From contig OX940862.1 in NCBI GenBank assembly GCA_954871525.1, positions 13,040,501 to 13,104,500 of the forward strand: DNA of 64,000 bases, read 5' to 3'. The position numbers and the translations under genes are program-made. Numbering within the stretch: the first letter of the stretch is position 1; each line of letters opens with the position of its first letter. Shown here piece by piece: positions 59,401-64,000 of the stretch. Origin of the DNA: Parietaria judaica. Taxonomy: Eukaryota; Streptophyta; Magnoliopsida; Rosales; Urticaceae. The notes beneath the pieces were generated by a model. The model worked only from the letters and a program-made list of their open reading frames with translations, had not been told where the DNA came from and searched no databases.

Positions 59401-62400
59401 AAAAAAATGTCAAGAAAATTATATAATAATTTTTTTACATGGTCTGATTTGTGAGCGCAATCAGAAGTAAGCTATTCAATATACCTGTAATGTATGTAGC
59501 AGATTACAAGTTGCCTCAGGAAAGTCAGGTCGAAGAATCAACGCCTGTCTATAGCTCTTTACAGCTAATTCTACGTGGCCACTGCAAAGTGCACAAATTT
59601 TTTCAGGCTCTCAACTTTGCAAAAAAAAAATGGCTACAGAAAAAGCCCCTCAAGGTAAAAAATGTGAGATAAATTACCTGTCCTTATAAGCTGAAGCCAA
59701 ATTTGCATGGGCCTCGGCCATGGCGGGCCTAATATTTATAGCCCGTACATAATCTTGAATGGCTTCACTCACTCTACCAATTTCCTTGTATGTGTTACCC
59801 CTATTAACAAGCCCATCAGCCGCCAAAGGATCAATTCGAAGAACCTCATTATAGCAAGATATTGCATCTGCATAACTTCCCTGTGAGACAGCATGGTTAC
59901 TAGTGAGTAAAAGAAGTGTCAAGCAAGAAATCACAAAAAGCATTTTCAAAAAGCATTATAGTGTTCGAAGTACTACCATTGGCCGTTATTCAAACTCTCA
60001 CAAGTGTTTTTTATTTAGGATAAAAAAAATGGAAAATTTGATGCATGTCGAGCTTCCACTACCTGCTGCTTGTAAATTATTGCAAGATTATTGAAAGGAG
60101 CAGAAAGCCCAGTTGTCACGCTCAGCGTGGCCTTATAATATGAAGCTGCAGTGGCCACCATGTTCCTGTTCATAAAAAAAAGTCTCTTGTAGAACTTTTA
60201 CTGGTATCATCCATAAACAATATTAAATAGAACTTGGGCAAAACATACCATTCCATATATATATTCCCAAGGTTTGTAAGCGCTTGCGGATGGTTAGGTT
60301 GTAAACCAAGGCATTGCTACCCAAAAACAACAACAAAAAATTAGTAACACATAAAGGATAATTGAATCTAACCACAGTTCAACTGATAAAAAACTAAAGG
60401 GAGATTAATAAAGAGCATACGTTGTAGCATTGAATTGCTTCCTCTACTCTGCCGACATCTTTCAGAGCATTACCCTAGAATTGGTGAAAGTGAAACAAAC
60501 CGTCAAATTAGACTACGCAAACTCGAGTCCTAAACAATCAGATACAGGTGTTAAGAGCACTAACCAGATTATTGTAAGCCTCCAAGAATCTTGCGTCAGC
60601 TGAAATGGCTTGCTTGTAATGAATGATTGCCAGGTCCAACTGGCCTTGATCATAATATGTACTAGCAAGATTACCTGTAAAACCAATTGGACGTGTGATC
60701 ATGGGGAATATACCGTGATGGTATGTCAGGCTATCTATTTACCACAAGTAAAATATGGTAAAAACGGTGATATAATTCTCACAAAGAAATCTAAATCTAC
60801 AAGATCACACTCACCAAAAGCCATCGCATAGTTTGGTCTTGTCTGCAAAGCCTGCTTGTAACACAGGATAGCCTCTTGAGGCCTATGTAGAGCCTATAAA
60901 AGGAAAAAGGAACATCTTATTTTTTTCTAATCCGAGTCCACGCACTTGCAGTTACCCAACCTTAGCGGCACACACATGATAGCCTACCTTACAGACATTT
61001 CCAAGGTTCAGATATGCATCTGGAAATGCAGGTTTGTGCTTTACAGCTTCCTGAAAACAAAACAAAAAAGTTCCCATCAATACCCGTACAAGAATAGTGG
61101 CAACAAACAATTGCATAATGTAGATAGCTAATTTAAAAAGCATAACAATCTAGTTCTGATGAAAGCACACCTTGTAGTATTGAAAGGCACTATGAAAATC
61201 ACCCGACTCCATATACAGACCAGCGAGATTTGACCATGCAATAGCAAATGTTGGTTGTATGCGCAGAGCCTCAAGGTAGCAACTGTATGCCTGCAGATTT
61301 ATAACATTAGATTGTTGAATCTTCAAATGCAGAGTTGGTAAAAGGAGCCGCCGTCATCTAAGCACAGGACATAGTTAATAAAACGAAAAAATGGCATCTA
61401 GCATCGAACCACAATCCAGAGAGGTAGAGACCATTACACACAAAAATTTACACCCATAACTTAGAAGCAATAGTACAATGAAATCTAATGAAAAGGATCC
61501 TAGCAGTAAGCCCCAAATTATGGATTGATAAGAATGATTTATGTATTAGTCTAATACTTCCCTGCAGAATAGGAGATAAACTGACACACTAAGAGAAGTC
61601 AGAGCTACTCATGATTGCGATTTACAAATATAGACGCGTGAATTTAAATCTACACCAATCGTGGTTCAACTTCAACCTACTACAAGTTGGGAATTTCAAT
61701 ATCCAATAGCTCCCATGTTATGCATCAAAATTAAATGATAACCTACTGCCCATGTCTCCTTAACAGAAACTTACTTCTGGCAGCAATCCTTGTGCTTTCA
61801 TTAGATTCCCAAGGTTGCTATGGGCATCAACCTGTATCCCAATTGAAAACTGATACTCAGAAACAAGGAAGACTTGAAAGAGATACCAAAACCGACAGAA
61901 AACGAAAGGCGATCCTACCAGATTAGGATTTATAGCAAGAGCCTGGCGGCAGCACTGTGCAGCTTCACTAATTCTTCCTTTTCGCATGTATGCACTGCCT
62001 AAGTTTGACCATGCATCACAAAAATTGGGCCGAATCTGCAGCCATGAAAAAACCGGGCATCAGTAACTCACCCAAAGGCAGTGACTGTCAATAGCACAGA
62101 TAGAAGTATACACTGATCTAACACAAACAACCAGAGATTTACATTCAACGGAAGTGAAAATTCACCTCGATGGCAATCAAATAAAAGCGAATTGCAAGGT
62201 CGATGTTGCCTTTCTCCTGCGCATTAAAGAAAAAACCAACCAATCAATCAGTAAGGGTAAAATGTTCACTAAGCCATAGCCATTGGAGTAGTTGCCGTAC
62301 CTTCCAGGCATTAGCCATGTTTCCATAGCACTCGGCGAAATTAGGCTGAATTCTAAGAGCTTCTTCGTTCTTGGCGATACAGGAATCAAAATCATGCACC

Positions 62401-62926
62401 TGTAAATTAAAAATAAAACACACAAAATAATCAATAAATCATGATCATGACAGCTGAATATGATACCATACATTGAGCTAGATTGAAAAAGCAACCTGAT
62501 AGTAAATAGCACCCAAAAGAAGCAAATTATCGGTCCGATTAGGGTTCCTCTCATAAACGGCCTTACTATGCTCAAGCGCCTCCTTGTAGTTCTCGGACCG
62601 ATACATATGATGAGCTAGAGCCAAATGCGTGTTCTCATCAACTAAATTCAGAACATATGCAATCACAGAGATCAGAATTTTGCAATGCCAGGACTAGGAA
62701 AGTTGCGCAAATTCCAAATTCGAACAACAAAAAATTGAGAGACCGTACCTTCGATGGAATCAGAACCCTTGAAACTCGCCAGGCCGAGCGAGGACGACGA
62801 AGGCTCGGCCCTCAGCGCGAACGAATCGTCGCGATCCGCCGCGAAGAGCGGCATGGAGCTCCCCGCCGCCATCGCCGCCGCCGGCGGGTGGTTCCGAACA
62901 TCGGCGTACACCGAGATCACCGCCAT
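56464..62926 (-). CDS. SEC: O-GlcNAc transferase, SECRET AGENT type
   Basis: 28 exons, all GT-AG and in phase, give 986 residues (Arabidopsis SEC is 977): 62926-62749, 62641-62496, 62399-62301, 62216-62166, 62035-61919, 61831-61775, 61290-61171, 61050-60988, 60893-60815, 60674-60565, 60474-60421, 60316-60249, 60165-60063, 59880-59678, 59581-59485, 59282-59211, 59118-59042, 58905-58789, 58692-58608, 58529-58362, 58283-58173, 58018-57932, 57819-57692, 57607-57525, 57226-57121, 57023-56877, 56778-56658, 56577-56464. Residues 60-500 are about a dozen TPRs, which bind substrates. The catalytic region follows: [18 protein letters not shown] (H613), [10 protein letters not shown] (K788), and the UDP-GlcNAc loop CNAHTTGTD (863-871; Ala where Gly is usual). 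The enzyme adds O-GlcNAc to nuclear and cytosolic proteins. The start ATG at 62926 is the first in frame. Confidence 0.95.
58940..59036. repeat. Short tandem duplication in a SEC intron
   Basis: The 34-bp block AACCGTAGATATTGTAGCAT...TTGAG occurs twice, 53 bp apart, in the intron between exons 17 and 18, separated by an A-rich spacer. It does not touch the splice sites. Confidence 0.8.
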
Positions 62927-63315
62927 CGCCTCTCAGATTGCGATCCGGACCATCAAATCCGAGCTCCGATCTCCGATCGCAAACCCTAGTTGTCGATTTG
63001 GGGGGTTTGGGTTTTCAGTTGGGAATTTCGTGACGACGACGCGCGTGGAGTGACGAGGATCGAGGAAACCCGCTTAAGTAATGTTGGGAAAAGAAGAGGT
63101 TCCGTAGTGGAGGCGAGGCGTGATCTGGGCCGTCCGTGGGAAGGGAGAGGTGATCTGGGCCGTGGATTGGGAGAGAAAGGTGACACGTGTTAGATGAGAG
63201 ACAGGAGTGGTTTGGTTGTGTCTAGTTCGGAGATTTTGCTAGTTTGCCGTGTTTGGAATTTGGGACCACTCCTCAATTCAATTACTTGACAAAAACATGT
63301 GAGTTTATTTAATTA
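62927..63315 (-). promoter_or_regulatory. 5' UTR and promoter region of SEC
   Basis: A GC-rich stretch directly upstream of the SEC ATG with AACCCTAG and CCCAAACCC near 62986-63010, usual in plant 5' UTRs. No clear TATA box was seen, common for housekeeping genes. Confidence 0.4.
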
Positions 63316-64000
63316 CTAGTGGACCGGCACCGCGCTTTGCGCGGTGATGTCGAAAGGTAACATTAATATTTATTAACTGAAATATGTATTGAATATATTT
63401 ATTATTTTCAAAAATACACATCAATAATCATTATTATAACCTTAAGCTCTTAAAGATATAAGGAAAAAAATTCAAAACATTTTTCCCGGCAGTGAAGAGG
63501 AACGATTATTTATTTTTAATGAATATATTAACTTATTTTATAATTTAAATTGTATGTTGTGTAATAAAAAAACACTTAATGTAGACATTAATCATTCAAA
63601 GATATTATGATTTTTTTTGCGATAATTAGGTTGACTTCAAATAATAATATAACAGATATGTTTATAACAAAAAAAAAAAAAGTTAAGAGAAAGTAACTTT
63701 TTTTAATAATATAATTTACTATGATTGAGACATCTACCTTTATAAATATATATTATAACCCTAAAAAGAAATTCAAGTCTTCTTTGTCTTCTTTTATACG
63801 ATGACATTAGACAGTTGCAAATTATTGTGAAGTATGATGGTGAGCTTGAGTTTTAGGTTGTGTTAGAGAACTTGTTTGAGTCTTATTGTAGATTAAAATC
63901 ATTTAATTCTCAAACATAAGAGAAATATGCTCTTATCTGCAAATTCCTTTTTGGTAGAGAATTTGTTTTAGATTTGTCTAATTAATTCACAATCTTCACA
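63316..64000 (-). mobile_element. Probable Helitron 3' end, element continuing to the right
   Basis: On the minus strand the sequence CACCGCGC-AAA-GCGCGGTG (63346-63328) forms a perfect 8-bp stem. It is followed eight bases later by CTAG, and then a host T at 63315. A 3' hairpin followed by CTRR and a host T is the Helitron terminus. The DNA to the right is AT-rich with no gene; the 5' TC end, if present, would lie outside the window. The extent is therefore unknown and no helicase domain is seen. Confidence 0.5.

Noticed and set aside
62657..63193. Plus-strand Arg-rich frames over SEC exon 1 and its promoter
   Set aside because: They are the shadow of GC-rich exon 1 and 5' UTR sequence on the other strand.

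Overview
The window is nuclear DNA from a flowering plant, most likely a eudicot. Genes carry GT-AG introns, intergenic DNA is very AT-rich with many (AT)n and (AAT)n microsatellites, and the mobile elements are plant types (Copia, hAT, a LINE tail, a solo LTR, a Helitron-like end, a fold-back element). I cannot name the species.

Layout. At the left edge (1-878, minus) is the 5' part of the gene for the minor-spliceosome protein U11-48K, recognised by its CHHC zinc finger. From about 2.2 to 55.2 kb runs a cluster of seven germin-like protein (GLP) genes. Four are on the minus strand (GLP1 2187-13678, GLP2 16201-17663, GLP3 23298-24207, GLP4 36341-37442). Three are on the plus strand (GLP5 41069-41945, GLP6 43607-44762, GLP7 54227-55210, the last a frameshifted pseudogene). 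All have the same structure: a short exon encoding the signal peptide plus the start of the mature protein, one phase-1 intron, and a second exon with the whole cupin domain. GLP3, GLP4 and GLP5 are almost identical. GLP6 and GLP7 are a second duplicate pair. Inside the cluster, at 25934-30003 (minus), is an eight-exon gene for a PB1-domain Raf-like MAPKKK of 930 residues. At the right, 56464-62926 (minus), is a complete 28-exon SECRET AGENT-type O-GlcNAc transferase of 986 residues, rebuilt here with every splice junction in phase.

Mobile DNA. The intron of GLP1 holds a 10.3-kb Copia element (3071-13391) with two 643-bp LTRs, a GAAAT target duplication and an initiator-Met tRNA primer site. 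Its gag gene is split by a 1752-bp non-autonomous hAT element (8769-10520) with an 8-bp target duplication. The hAT element carries a two-exon reading frame for an acidic, lysine-tailed 89-residue peptide. The nesting is therefore hAT in Copia in a GLP intron. Elsewhere there is a LINE 3' end (about 1450-1699), a 1.2-kb near-perfect fold-back element (18701-19921), a solo LTR (52161-52941), a probable Helitron 3' end (about 63316), and a duplicated GC-rich array (about 49.0-50.2 kb) that I do not recognise.

How it fits together. GLPs are secreted cupins of the cell wall; they have grown here by tandem and inverted duplication, keeping a common TATAAATA promoter. The flanking genes U11-48K and SEC, with GLPs between them, match what I recall of Arabidopsis chromosome 3 (At3g04150 to At3g04240), so this looks like a conserved block expanded by duplication and transposons. 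Remaining gaps are AT-rich DNA in which I see no gene.
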